NCBI GenBank assembly: GCA_965199745.1
Contig: CBDATB010000002.1
Coordinates: 1-52,809, forward strand
Source of the DNA: CBDATB01 sp965199745
GTDB taxonomy: Bacteria > Bacteroidota > Bacteroidia > Cytophagales > Flammeovirgaceae
Direction of reading: 5' to 3'
DNA length: 52,809 bases
The notes under the pieces were generated by a model that ran no database searches, was not told the DNA's origin, and saw only the letters and a list, made by a program, of their open reading frames with translations. The position numbers and the translations under genes were made by a program. Positions 1 through 9,030 of this stretch are shown here, one piece after another; position 1 is the first letter of the stretch; every line of letters starts with the position of its first letter.

Positions 1-9
1 ATACCCAGC

Positions 10-1189
10 CTAGAAGGTATTAGAAAAGAAGCAGTATAGCCACCATTTAAAAACACCCAATATTTCATTATAATAGGGGCTCGCTGATACTTTGTTTTCT
101 GCATTCTTTGAACCTGGTGTGTAGAAAGTAATATTCTTATACCGATTTTCACTTGTAATTGAGCCAGCCATTTGAATATCTGCGTCTAAAGACATGGGCG
201 TAAGCTGCACTGTTTGAGGCTGTGAAGCACCTCCTCTTTTGATGGCTTTTTGCAAAGCGTTTAATTGAACTTTATTATTAGCTGCTGCTGCTTTGAGTGC
301 GGCATTGGCTTTTCCTTCATTATCTAAAGGCAGCCTGCTGCTCTATTCTAAACCTATCGATAGACTCATAAGCCTTTGTAGCACTTTGACCTGCCGCTAT
401 TAAATTATTCACCGAAAAACCCGGTCTTTTTACCTCTCCGCTGTTTTGGGTGATACTAGCGATGTCACCTTGTAAAGAACCTTTTAAAGTAATACTAGCT
501 TCTTTAATAAGTTTCACATCTATCAGTAATTCGGATTCGAACAAGCAAGTACAAGGGTCATAAGCCATGGCAAAGTCAGCGTAAAACCACTTTTCAAGAC
601 CATTTACGTACCTTGAAATAGTAGTAATATTTGGCTCAGTTTTAAATTCATCTAAAGCAAATATTTGAGAAATATTGCTCAGCACAGACGAATAGTAGGT
701 ATCGCCATTCGTATTTTGAGTATTAAAAAATAAACTTATTTTAGCTCTGTTAAAATATTCTCCCACAGGACTTCCCGTTAAAAATACCCTCAATTTACAT
801 TGATATTTATTATATAAAACCATATATACATAATCAGTAGGATGTTCAGGTGTGCCGAAGTCATATTTGACTAACTCCCAACCATCTTCAACTTTCATGT
901 CCTTATTATTGAGAAAATGACCAATATTAAAGTTATCATCTTTAAAAAAGGGCGAAAGAATAGAAGTAATCGGATTGCCAAAATTGACAATATGATTGGT
1001 ATTCACACTGTACCTTTCGATTATCCAATCAAAATTATTCAGTTTAGAGGGTTTCTCAGTACTGACCGGATTGTCTGGATCCGTAGTAATCCCTTTTGAG
1101 TGTGTAGAACAAGCATTTTGTGCATAGCTATTGCCGATTGTAGCCAACAAGCCTAGCAGAACTAGATGTTTTGCGATTGTTTTTTGCAT
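10..1189 (-). pseudogene. Secreted protein of unknown function, frameshifted
   Basis: The first 289 codons (1189 down to 320) begin with a clear Sec signal peptide (MQKTIAKHLVLLG, cleavage probably after NSYAQ) and end abruptly at a TAA. If the frame is shifted by one base near 330-340, reading continues without a stop as LPLDNEGKANAALKAAAANN and on to a natural stop at 10-12, adding about 100 residues. Read together the product is a periplasmic or surface protein of about 390 residues. I see no known domain. The mature part has several cysteines near its start and middle (NACST, CTCLF). The break may be a real mutation or a sequencing error. A small ORF lies just upstream in the same direction and may share its transcript. 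Confidence 0.6.
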
Positions 1190-1214
1190 GAGTGATAAAA
1201 TTTAAGTCATACAT

Positions 1215-1409
1215 TTATTGAATTCTTCTTCCGATAAATCGGTGAGTGAGTCTTGGGTCGTCAAAACTTGCCTGAGTAGTAAAATCAATCGTAATGTCTA
1301 TATTATTTGGGTTAAGCACTGCCCAGCCTTTGGGGTCTTCGCAACCATGAGCAATGACACAACAGCCATCATTTCCAAAATATAAATCTTCTATATATAA
1401 AAGTTTCAT
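1215..1409 (-). CDS. Small hypothetical protein, 64 aa
   Basis: A 64-residue ORF starts with ATG at 1409 and ends 25 bp before the start of the signal-peptide gene on the same strand, so the two could be co-transcribed. The product (MKLLYIEDLYFGNDGCCVIA at its N-terminus) has no signal peptide or membrane segment and a rather acidic composition. I do not recognise a family. Its position and normal-looking amino-acid use favour a real gene, but the short length leaves doubt. Confidence 0.4.
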   Translation of the reverse strand: MKLLYIEDLYFGNDGCCVIAHGCEDPKGWAVLNPNNIDITIDFTTQASFDDPRLTHRFIGRRIQ

Positions 1410-1972
1410 TAAAAATACCTGGTAGTTGTTGAAGGTTTAAGCACCCTTCATTAATATTCCTAACCGTCTCCAGTTATTTCTACTATGAAGCTATTATCGA
1501 TAAACACTACATTAAAACGAGGAGGAAAAAATAAGGGGAGGGATAATAAAAACACTGTATACTTTATTTCTTTTTCTCTGTATTCCTCACTTTCCTTCCA
1601 TACCTTAGCTCTACATCAAAACAGAATCATATCCAAGTACTCGTTTTTTTAAATTGACTAGGTTAGCACGAAGTATCAAAGAATTTTTAGAGTTTAGTGA
1701 AATCTTTCGAAGCCCTGTAGTAAAGTTCTTCTACACCATTATCGGAGCCATGGTACAGTGGGAGCGGGAGGAACTCTGATGCGTATCGGAATTAGAACCG
1801 ATAAATAATTTTGCATGAGGAGGGGATGTAGTAATCGTATTGGAAACGAAGATACTGAAGCTATCTTTAGAGGCGAATTTTTGAGCTTCTGCTCTTCAGA
1901 GAAAAAATACACTCTTAACGGCATTGAAGAAAACAAGTTCTCTTTGGAGAGCAGAAAAAAATATTAAAAATC
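1410..1972. other. Intergenic stretch with no convincing gene
   Basis: This AT-rich stretch separates the leftward small ORF from leuA. A 65-codon minus-strand frame (1739-1936) has proline- and serine-rich low-complexity composition and no family resemblance, so I leave it out. I see no tRNA, repeat array or transposase remnant here. Confidence 0.4.
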
Positions 1973-2007
1973 ATTGAAAAAGAACTCACTAATTTACTTA
2001 CTTTTGC
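1973..2007 (+). promoter_or_regulatory. Predicted leuA promoter (Bacteroidota type)
   Basis: TACTTTTGC at 1999-2007 matches the Bacteroidota -7 consensus TAnnTTTGC exactly. ATTG at 1973-1976, 22 bp upstream, is a possible -33 element. Transcription would begin near 2013 and give a leader of about 105 nt before the leuA start. Confidence 0.55.
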
Positions 2008-2050
2008 ACAGTAAGGGGGTACACCGAAGTATTCAAAAGCTACCACGAAC

Positions 2051-2069
2051 CTCCTTCAAGAGGAAGGAG
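2051..2069 (+). promoter_or_regulatory. Leader hairpin upstream of leuA
   Basis: CTCCTTC (2051-2057) and GAAGGAG (2063-2069) form a perfect 7-bp stem with the 5-nt loop AAGAG. It lies inside the predicted leuA leader, about 50 nt before the start codon. No T-run follows, so it is not an ordinary terminator. It may protect the mRNA or bind a regulator. Confidence 0.4.
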
Positions 2070-2118
2070 CAAGTAGATTGGTAGATATTTCTCAATAAAT
2101 AACCCACTCATAATAATC

Positions 2119-3606
2119 ATGAAAAAAGAAAAAGTGTATATCTTCGATACCACCCTGAGAGATGGTGAGCAGGTGCCGGGATGTCAGTTGAATACGAAGG
2201 AAAAAATTGTCCTTGCCAAGACACTTGAGCAGTTGGGTGTAGACATAATAGAAGCAGGTTTTCCCATATCTAGCCCCGGTGATTTTAATTCGGTTGTAGA
2301 AATTTCCAAAGCCGTTAGTGAGCCTATTATCTGCGGATTGGCCAGAGCAGTAGAAAAAGACATTAGTGTAACAGCCGATGCGCTTAAATATGCCAAAAAG
2401 AAAAGGATTCATACCGGGCTTGGTAGCTCCGATATTCATATCCACAAAAAATTCAATAGCAGCAGAGATAAAGTCCTTGAGCAAGGTATTAGGGCTACAA
2501 AATTTGCACGTAACCTTGTCGATGACGTAGAGTTTTATTGCGAAGATGCTGGCAGAGCGAATCTTGAGTTTCTCGCCAGAATGGTGGAAGCTGTTATTAA
2601 GGCAGGGGCTACGGTAGTTAATATTCCCGACACTACGGGTTATTGCCTGCCTACCGAGTATGGTAAAAAAATAAAGTATATCAAAGATAACGTACCTAAT
2701 ATTGATAAAGCTACCATTTCAGTACATTGCCACAACGACTTAGGCATGGCCACAGCCAACGCCGTTACCGGTGTTATGAATGGTGCTCGGCAAGTAGAAG
2801 TAACTATCAATGGCGTGGGAGAACGTGCCGGTAATACTTCTCTAGAAGAAATAGCTATGATTATTAAAAGCCATGATTTGGGTGTTTATACCAATATCAA
2901 CTCGCCAAAGATTTATAAAACTAGTTGTTTGGTTTCTAATATGATGAAGATGCCAGTACAGCCCAATAAGGCAATTGTTGGTAGGAATGCTTTTGCGCAT
3001 TCAAGCGGTATCCACCAAGATGGCGTATTGAAAAACAGGGAAAATTATGAGATTATCGATCCGAAAGAAGTGGGTATTCCTCAGTCATCTATTATCCTTA
3101 CTGCTCGAAGTGGTCGTGCTGCACTTAAGCATCACCTAAAGTGCTTAAACATAGAAACAAATAAGGAGATATTAGAAGATGCTTATCAAAAATTTCTTGA
3201 ACTTGCCGACAAAAAGAAGGAAATTAAAGAAGCCGATTTATTAGAGATGATGCAAATTAAAAAAGCAAGTAATTTATGCCATGTTACTTCTTTATCTATA
3301 AAATCTGATAAAAAGAAAGGTACTCGCGCAGCTATTGCTATCGAATGTAACGGCACGACCGACACGGCTGATGCCCAAGGTAAAAGTCCGATAGAGGCAA
3401 CTATTAAAGCTATCGATAAAATCATCAAAAAAGAAGTTTCTTTGCACGAGCATCTGATACAGCCCCTCACCGCTGATACTACGGCCGCCACCAAAGTACA
3501 CGTACAAATTAAAAACGGTAAAATGATGTATCACGGCTTTGGCTCAGATGATGATTTGGTGTTTGCTACTGCTGTGGCTTATGTGGATGCACTCAACAAG
3601 ATTTAG
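2119..3606 (+). CDS. leuA: 2-isopropylmalate synthase
   Basis: The enzyme condenses acetyl-CoA with 2-oxoisovalerate in the first committed step of leucine synthesis in the cytoplasm. At 495 aa it has the usual length. The DRE-TIM aldolase domain opens with FDTTLRDGEQVPG, carries HCHNDLGMA (metal-binding histidines) around residue 205 and NGVGERAGNTSLEE around 233. The C-terminal LeuA allosteric (leucine-binding) domain follows from about residue 360. HSSGIHQDG, typical of LeuA rather than homocitrate or citramalate synthases, is present. The gene stands alone: no leuBCD or ilv genes are near, and scpB faces it with a 27-bp gap. It has its own promoter and a leader hairpin. Citramalate synthase is a less likely alternative. 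Confidence 0.9.
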   Translation: MKKEKVYIFDTTLRDGEQVPGCQLNTKEKIVLAKTLEQLGVDIIEAGFPISSPGDFNSVVEISKAVSEPIICGLARAVEKDISVTADALKYAKKKRIHTGLGSSDIHIHKKFNSSRDKVLEQGIRATKFARNLVDDVEFYCEDAGRANLEFLARMVEAVIKAGATVVNIPDTTGYCLPTEYGKKIKYIKDNVPNIDKATISVHCHNDLGMATANAVTGVMNGARQVEVTINGVGERAGNTSLEEIAMIIKSHDLGVYTNINSPKIYKTSCLVSNMMKMPVQPNKAIVGRNAFAHSSGIHQDGVLKNRENYEIIDPKEVGIPQSSIILTARSGRAALKHHLKCLNIETNKEILEDAYQKFLELADKKKEIKEADLLEMMQIKKASNLCHVTSLSIKSDKKKGTRAAIAIECNGTTDTADAQGKSPIEATIKAIDKIIKKEVSLHEHLIQPLTADTTAATKVHVQIKNGKMMYHGFGSDDDLVFATAVAYVDALNKI

Positions 3607-3633
3607 TTCAAGGAGGCGAGTAAAACCACCTGG

Positions 3634-4236
3634 CTATTGTTCTCTATCTGTTTTTCCGATAGTATTTTCTTCTGCTGCAAAATCTTTAAGCCTAGGTAAA
3701 TCGGTCAGGCTGTCAATGCCAAAATACTCCAAAAATTGTGCTGATATACCATAGAGTAGGGCATTGCCCGGAAGGTCCGACTTGCCCTTAATTTCTATTA
3801 AGGACCTTTCAAGTAATCGCTTAATAGCATAGTCGCAGTTGACTCCCCGAATTTGTTCGATGTAAGATTTAACTACTGGCTGCTGGTAGGCAATGATAGA
3901 TAAAGTTTCAATAGCCGACCTGGATAGTTTTTTCTTAGATTTATTTTTTAATAAAGCTTTGATACTTATTTGGTAAGTCGGTTTGGTCATAAATTGATAA
4001 CCGTTGTTGCTTTTGATGATTTCAAATACATAATTACCGCTTTTATATTTTTGCGTCAAATCCTTAACAGCAGATAGTATATCTTGTGTAGATAGGTCGG
4101 TATTGAATATTTCACACAGATAGGCTCGTATTTCTTCGGGTACTAAAGGCTCAGGACTACAAAAGATGAGTGCTTCTATGTGTTGGTGTAAATAGCCGTA
4201 AGACGGTTTATTATCATCTCGCTGCGGGGCGTTCAT
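3634..4236 (-). CDS. scpB: Segregation and condensation protein B
   Basis: ScpB binds ScpA and Smc to form the condensin complex that compacts and segregates the chromosome. The 200-residue product has the two winged-helix domains of the family: HQHIEALIFCSPEPLVPEEI near the N-terminus, and SRSAIETLSIIAYQQPVVKS with RGVNCDYAIKRLLERSLIEI in the second half. The partner gene scpA lies 6 kb away on the other strand (10399-11145), so the pair is not in one operon. A DksA-like gene sits 38 bp upstream on the same strand and probably shares the transcript. The gene is convergent with leuA. Confidence 0.92.
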   Translation of the reverse strand: MNAPQRDDNKPSYGYLHQHIEALIFCSPEPLVPEEIRAYLCEIFNTDLSTQDILSAVKDLTQKYKSGNYVFEIIKSNNGYQFMTKPTYQISIKALLKNKSKKKLSRSAIETLSIIAYQQPVVKSYIEQIRGVNCDYAIKRLLERSLIEIKGKSDLPGNALLYGISAQFLEYFGIDSLTDLPRLKDFAAEENTIGKTDREQ

Positions 4237-4274
4237 ATCTGAGGTAAAGGCTCGTAATTTATTCTTTCTGTATT

Positions 4275-4649
4275 TTATTTACTCTGTTTTGCTTCAATGG
4301 AATATCGAGTGTGTGGTACTGCTCTGAGTCTTGCTTTAGGAATGAGTTTACCGGTTTTTATGCATATTCCGTAAGTGCCATTTTTAATTCTAATCATGGC
4401 ATTTTCTAACTGTATTTTATAGCGTTGGATTCTTGCTGCCAGTTGATTGAGTTGTTCTTTTTCTAAAGCATTTGCTCCGTCTTCTAGGGGTTTCGCTGCT
4501 TTGTGGTTGGAGTCATAACCGCTGGCAGTTCTTAGAATTGAGTTTTTCAGGTGTGTAAGTTCTTGATTGGTTTGTTCTAGTTTTTTACTTAGTAATGTTT
4601 CAAACTCTTCTAAATCTTCTTTTGAATAACGTAACGGGTGAGTTTTCAT
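4275..4649 (-). CDS. DksA/TraR-family transcriptional regulator
   Basis: The 124-residue protein has the two-part DksA layout: a long coiled coil (about residues 8-85) and a C-terminal finger-like segment (YGICIKTGKLIPKARLRAVP). DksA proteins enter the RNA-polymerase secondary channel and act with (p)ppGpp on initiation. Only one cysteine of the usual four-cysteine zinc knuckle remains (GIC), which is common in Bacteroidota homologues, so zinc is probably not bound. The gene lies between a mannosyltransferase-like gene (85 bp upstream) and scpB (38 bp downstream) on one strand. A relA/spoT gene is in the same window but is transcribed separately. Confidence 0.8.
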   Translation of the reverse strand: MKTHPLRYSKEDLEEFETLLSKKLEQTNQELTHLKNSILRTASGYDSNHKAAKPLEDGANALEKEQLNQLAARIQRYKIQLENAMIRIKNGTYGICIKTGKLIPKARLRAVPHTRYSIEAKQSK

Positions 4650-4734
4650 AATTCTAAAAATTTAACAATCGATAAAAGCTATACTATTGTATATAGCAAC
4701 TAAGAACATTAAAATGGTGATTAACCATCATCTA

Positions 4735-5457
4735 TCATTTTTTTACTCTTTGCATTTTCAGGTTGATAACTCCGAGCGCAGCTTCCGCAAAAATAGCTAC
4801 TGACATTTTTGACTTGCCTTTTGTACGATCTGTAAATATGATGGGTACTTCTGTTATGCAGAAGCCTTTTTTCCACGCTTTATATTTCATTTCTATTTGG
4901 AAAGCATAGCCTACGAACTTGATTTTGTTCAAGTCGAGGTTTTTGAGTACTTTTTTATGGTAGCAGATAAAACCGGCGGTAGGGTCTTTAATGGGCATAC
5001 CTGTAACAATTTTTACGTAAACACTGGCAAAATAAGAGATTAAGACTCGTTCTAGTGGCCAGTTGACTACATTAACGCCTTTAATATATCTGCTTCCTAT
5101 CGCCACATCATACCCTTCTTCGTGACAGGCTTTGTACAGCTGGAGCAGGTCTTTGGGGTTGTGCGATAAGTCGGCATCCATCTCAAAAATATAGTCATAG
5201 CCCAGATCGAGTGCTTTTTTAAAACCGTGTGTATAAGCTGTCCCCAATCCTTGCTTTTCTTCTCTTATTTCTAGGTAGATACGCTTTGAGAATTGTTGTT
5301 GCAACTTTTTTACTTTATCGGCAGTGCCGTCAGGGGAGCTGTCATCGATAATCATCAGGTCAAAGGACACAGGTAACGACATCACTTGCTCAACAATATC
5401 TTGTATGTTTTCGATCTCGTTGTAGGTGGGTATAATAACGATTATTTTCTTTTTCAC
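4735..5457 (-). CDS. Polyprenol-phosphate mannosyltransferase (DPM1-like, GT2)
   Basis: This GT2 enzyme is expected to transfer a hexose, typically mannose from GDP-mannose, to a polyprenyl phosphate at the inner face of the cytoplasmic membrane, supplying a lipid-linked sugar for glycan or glycoprotein assembly. The sequence begins KKKIIVIIPTYNEIENI, contains DDSSPDGTADKV and the DxD-type EMDADLSHNPKD for metal and nucleotide-sugar binding, and DPTAGF and TDRTKGKSKMS, all typical of dolichol-phosphate mannose synthases. At 240 aa it lacks a C-terminal membrane domain. The exact sugar cannot be read from the sequence. Confidence 0.85.
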   Translation of the reverse strand: MKKKIIVIIPTYNEIENIQDIVEQVMSLPVSFDLMIIDDSSPDGTADKVKKLQQQFSKRIYLEIREEKQGLGTAYTHGFKKALDLGYDYIFEMDADLSHNPKDLLQLYKACHEEGYDVAIGSRYIKGVNVVNWPLERVLISYFASVYVKIVTGMPIKDPTAGFICYHKKVLKNLDLNKIKFVGYAFQIEMKYKAWKKGFCITEVPIIFTDRTKGKSKMSVAIFAEAALGVINLKMQRVKK

Positions 5458-5568
5458 TTCGCAAAGCTATTAAAATTTTAGAGATTCAGTTAACATTTTT
5501 TATTTTATCCTTCTTAGTGTATCTTACGGGGAGTTTTCATTTTATTTGATATAAATTAAATATTTTTC

Positions 5569-6441
5569 ATGTCATATTTTGTGTCTTTTAAGACCGATCT
5601 ATATGCTTTTTTTAGCCTTATTCGCTGGAATAATTTAATCATATTAGTGCTGTGTCAATATATGAGTAGAGTTTTTTTGGTCGGGCCTAGTGCGCAGTGG
5701 TCTGTATACTTATTTGAGTGGCCATTCTTTCTGATAATGCTTACTTTTGTACTAATTACTTCTGCTGGTTATATTATTAATGACTACTACGATATAAAAA
5801 TAGATATTATTAATAAACCGCAGCGGGTAGTTGTGGGCAATAAAATCAGCAAAAGAAAATCTCTGTATTTGACCATCGTCTTAGATATAACTGGTATTAT
5901 TGTAGGCCTTATGGTCTCGATAGCAGTGGGTATTTTTTCTTTTTTGTTTGCCCTTGTGCTTTGGTTATACGCTAGTTTTTTGAAAAGACTGCCCTTTGTC
6001 GGTAATTTTCTAGTTGCTTTGCTTACGGCCGGTAGCATTTTTGTTTTATCGCTCCATTATCGTGGAGATATGACTTATTTATATATATTCAGTACTTTTG
6101 CACTGCTTATTTGCTTAATTAGAGAACTCATAAAAGATATAGAAGATGTGCAGGGTGATAGGGCTTTTAATTGTAGAACACTTCCTATTGTTTTGGGCAT
6201 AAGAAAGACCAAAAGAGTTATTTACAGCATCGTTATTTTATTTTTTATTTTCGTTTTTTGGGTTAATTCTCTTACGCAAAGTCTTTCTATTTTAATTTAT
6301 TTCCTGCTGCTTGGGTTTTTCATGGGCTACTTTATCTGTCTTCTATCTAGCGCTACCACAAAGAAAGATTTTAGCAGGTTGAGTGCTTATGCAAAAGCTA
6401 TTATGGTGAGCGGGGTTTTAATGATGATTTTATTTGGATAA
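5569..6441 (+). CDS. UbiA-family prenyltransferase
   Basis: An integral membrane protein of 290 aa with about eight hydrophobic segments. It has both aspartate-rich motifs of UbiA enzymes: NDYYDIKIDIINKPQR (around residue 70) and KDIEDVQGDRAFNCRTLP (around residue 190), which bind Mg2+ and the prenyl diphosphate. The second-motif pattern and overall look resemble the geranylgeranylglycerol-phosphate geranylgeranyltransferase-like group common in Bacteroidota rather than MenA or UbiA proper. The acceptor is therefore uncertain. The gene stands alone, divergent from the mannosyltransferase gene and convergent with relA/spoT. Confidence 0.8.
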   Translation: MSYFVSFKTDLYAFFSLIRWNNLIILVLCQYMSRVFLVGPSAQWSVYLFEWPFFLIMLTFVLITSAGYIINDYYDIKIDIINKPQRVVVGNKISKRKSLYLTIVLDITGIIVGLMVSIAVGIFSFLFALVLWLYASFLKRLPFVGNFLVALLTAGSIFVLSLHYRGDMTYLYIFSTFALLICLIRELIKDIEDVQGDRAFNCRTLPIVLGIRKTKRVIYSIVILFFIFVFWVNSLTQSLSILIYFLLLGFFMGYFICLLSSATTKKDFSRLSAYAKAIMVSGVLMMILFG

Positions 6442-6470
6442 GTGCGCGACTAAATAAATTTTTGATAAAC

Positions 6471-8690
6471 CTAATGCTCAACCATTTGCAATTCATTTCG
6501 ATTCACTTTGATAATACCTTCGATTGCCTGAATGGTATTTACAATATTGATTATTTCTTGTTTTTCTCTTACCGACATGGTAATAGATCCTCGGAAAATA
6601 CCATGTTTTGTAGAGATAGCAATATCTATGATATTGGCCTTAATTTTTTTTGAGATAGCCCTAGTAACATCACTGACCAAGCCCATTCGATCGGTACCCT
6701 CAATAATAATTTCAAAATCATATGTATGTAGCTCATGATTTGCCCATCTGGCTTTGATAATACGGTAGCTATAATTTGCCATCAATGAAGTGGCATTCGG
6801 GCAGTTGGTGCGATGTATTTTTATGCCATCATTTACAGTAATAAACCCAAAAGTCGAGTCACCGGGAAGGGGATTACAACAAGTGGCTATAGTATAATTG
6901 ATTGTAGATGCATCTTCGCCAATAATCAGTTCGTCGTCTTCTTTTCTTATTTTGTGTATTGCTACTTTAAACTCTTGTGCCGATTCAGGATGAATTTTAG
7001 CCTTTTTCTTTTGGGTTTCCTGATGCTTATTGAAATTTTTAATAATCTCGTGCTTGATACTACCTGTTCCGATGAGATAATATAATTCTCCTTCGGAATG
7101 TAAATTAAAATATGCTGTGAGCTTATGCAGGTTTCTCTCATTGAACGGTACTTTCATCTGTTTGAATTTTCTTTTCACAACTTCTTTGCCTTCTATGGCG
7201 AGGTGCTTTTTGTCTTCCCTAAGATATTCCTTTATTTTATTTCTTGCTTTTGAAGTGACGCTGTATTTCAGCCATCTGTCATTGGTTTTAGGTTTGCTCG
7301 ATGTAATAATTTCTATTTGGTCACCGTTTTGTATTTTGTAGTTTAGACCCACCAGCCTTTTATTGACTTTAGCACCCAAGCAGCAATGCCCTATTTCGCT
7401 GTGAATTCGGTATGCAAAATCGATCACGGATGCACCTTTGGGTAGGGTTTGTAAATCACCTTTTGGAGTGAAGGCATATATTTCTTTGACGCGTAAATTA
7501 TTCCTGAAATCATCAAGAAACTCAATGGCGTTGAGGTCTTTGTTTTCCAACATTTCCCGCAGCTCATTGAGCCACATTTCTATACCGCTTTCGTATTGTT
7601 TATTTGCTTTGAGGCTTTTGTATTTCCAGTGTGCAGCATATCCTTTTTCTGCAATTTCATCCATGCGTTGGCTCCTGATTTGCACTTCTACCCATTGACC
7701 CTGCTTCATCACTGTTGCGTGTAATGATTCATATCCGTTGTCTTTGGGCTTGCTAATCCAGTCCCTTACCCTGTTTTGCTTGGGTACATAGCGGTTAGTA
7801 ATGATTGAGTAAGCTCTCCAGCAGTCAACTTTTTCTTCTTCCACAGCAGTATATATAATGATTCTGATAGCGAATAAATCGTAGACTTCTTCGAAAGGAA
7901 TACCTTGACTTTTAATTTTCCTGTATATAGAATGAATAGACTTTACTCTTGATTTGATATTGAATTTTAACTTTGCTTTTTTTAGCTCTTGTCCTATCGA
8001 TCGGGTGAAACTACGGGTAAAGCGTTCTCTATCTGTTTGTGTACGTTCAATTTTCGCTTTGATTTCATTGTAGATAGACTCATCCGAGTATTTCAAACTT
8101 AAATCTTCCAGTTCTGACTTAATACTATAAAGCCCTAGCCGATGTGCTAAGGGTGCATAAATATATTGTGTTTCGGCCGTAATTTTAAGTTGCTTATCTT
8201 GCGGCATACTTTCTAAAGTACGCATATTGTGCAGTCGGTCGGCAATTTTTATGAGTATCACCCTAATATCTTCAGGAATAGTGAGCAAGAGTTTGAGAAA
8301 ATTATCAGTTTGCTGGGATGCCTCGTTCTCGGGAGTTGTTTTTATTTTGGTCAGCCCATCAATGATTTTGGCTACCTTTTTGCCAAAGTATTCTTCTATA
8401 TCATGCAACTCATATTCGGTATCTTCTACTACATCGTGCAGTAAAGCTGCAATAACAGAAGTACATCCCAGACCCATTTCTGCGGCAGCAATATATGCTA
8501 CAGCCAGTGGATGATAAATAAAAGGTTCACCTGATTTTCTCCGCATATCCTTATGCGCACTCAAAGCAAACCGAAAAGCTCGCCCAACTCGTTTACCCTC
8601 CCCTTCTTTTAGGCAGGGCTTGAGTTTTCTTAATAAACTGCGGTATCTTCGCATCAATACTTTGTTCTCTTGCAATTCGTTAATAGTCAT
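6471..8690 (-). CDS. Bifunctional (p)ppGpp synthetase/hydrolase (Rel/SpoT)
   Basis: The protein makes and breaks the stringent-response alarmone (p)ppGpp. The 739 residues show the full long-RSH order: an HD hydrolase domain with intact HDVVED (85-90), a synthetase domain with KPKDNGYESLHATV and VEVQIRSQRMDEIAEKGYAAHWKYK, a TGS domain (IYAFTPKGDLQTLPKGASVIDFAYRIHSEIGH region), a zinc-finger-like section with CCNPLPGD, and a C-terminal ACT domain. Because the HD residues are intact, a bifunctional enzyme is more likely than a synthetase-only RelA. The ATG at 8690 gives the normal N-terminus. It is convergent with the UbiA-family gene and divergent from tRNA-Leu. Confidence 0.93.
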   Translation of the reverse strand: MTINELQENKVLMRRYRSLLRKLKPCLKEGEGKRVGRAFRFALSAHKDMRRKSGEPFIYHPLAVAYIAAAEMGLGCTSVIAALLHDVVEDTEYELHDIEEYFGKKVAKIIDGLTKIKTTPENEASQQTDNFLKLLLTIPEDIRVILIKIADRLHNMRTLESMPQDKQLKITAETQYIYAPLAHRLGLYSIKSELEDLSLKYSDESIYNEIKAKIERTQTDRERFTRSFTRSIGQELKKAKLKFNIKSRVKSIHSIYRKIKSQGIPFEEVYDLFAIRIIIYTAVEEEKVDCWRAYSIITNRYVPKQNRVRDWISKPKDNGYESLHATVMKQGQWVEVQIRSQRMDEIAEKGYAAHWKYKSLKANKQYESGIEMWLNELREMLENKDLNAIEFLDDFRNNLRVKEIYAFTPKGDLQTLPKGASVIDFAYRIHSEIGHCCLGAKVNKRLVGLNYKIQNGDQIEIITSSKPKTNDRWLKYSVTSKARNKIKEYLREDKKHLAIEGKEVVKRKFKQMKVPFNERNLHKLTAYFNLHSEGELYYLIGTGSIKHEIIKNFNKHQETQKKKAKIHPESAQEFKVAIHKIRKEDDELIIGEDASTINYTIATCCNPLPGDSTFGFITVNDGIKIHRTNCPNATSLMANYSYRIIKARWANHELHTYDFEIIIEGTDRMGLVSDVTRAISKKIKANIIDIAISTKHGIFRGSITMSVREKQEIINIVNTIQAIEGIIKVNRNELQMVEH

Positions 8691-8816
8691 AGCGCGTATT
8701 GAATTGAAAAGAGTTTTGAATATATGTGATCAAGAAGTTATGCATATGTTCTTTGCATTTTTAATGTTTTTACATAAAAAGTATTTCATTTAATTTACAA
8801 GATACAATAAATTTAC

Positions 8817-8825
8817 TACATTTGC
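8817..8825 (+). promoter_or_regulatory. Predicted -7 element of the tRNA-Leu promoter
   Basis: TACATTTGC matches the Bacteroidota -7 consensus TAnnTTTGC exactly and ends 14 bp before the first base of the tRNA. The -33 region (TTTAC near 8794-8798) is weak. Confidence 0.5.
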
Positions 8826-8839
8826 GCGCGGTACAGTTA

Positions 8840-8921
8840 GCGGATGTGGCGAAATTGGTAGACGTACTAGACTTAGGATCTAGCGCCTCACGGCATGGGG
8901 GTTCGAGTCCCTCCATCCGCA
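8840..8921 (+). tRNA. tRNA-Leu (anticodon UAG)
   Basis: The acceptor arms GCGGATG and CATCCGC pair perfectly. The anticodon stem CTAGA/TCTAG encloses the loop CTTAGGA, giving anticodon TAG (UAG), which reads CUN leucine codons. GTTCGAGTCC supplies the T-arm, a long variable arm is present as expected for tRNA-Leu, and the discriminator base is A. The 3' CCA is not encoded. The gene stands alone between relA/spoT and tig. Confidence 0.95.
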
Positions 8922-9030
8922 CATCAATGAGTGTCAGCTTGCTAAATCGAAGTTGATATTTTTTCATCCCAAGTCAAAAGTATTAAACTTTTCATATATT
9001 CTGACCAAGAACTTTTAAATTTTTATAGCT

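Noticed and set aside
1739..1936. 65-codon minus-strand frame upstream of leuA
   Set aside because: Proline/serine-rich, no family resemblance, no promoter or partner; probably chance.
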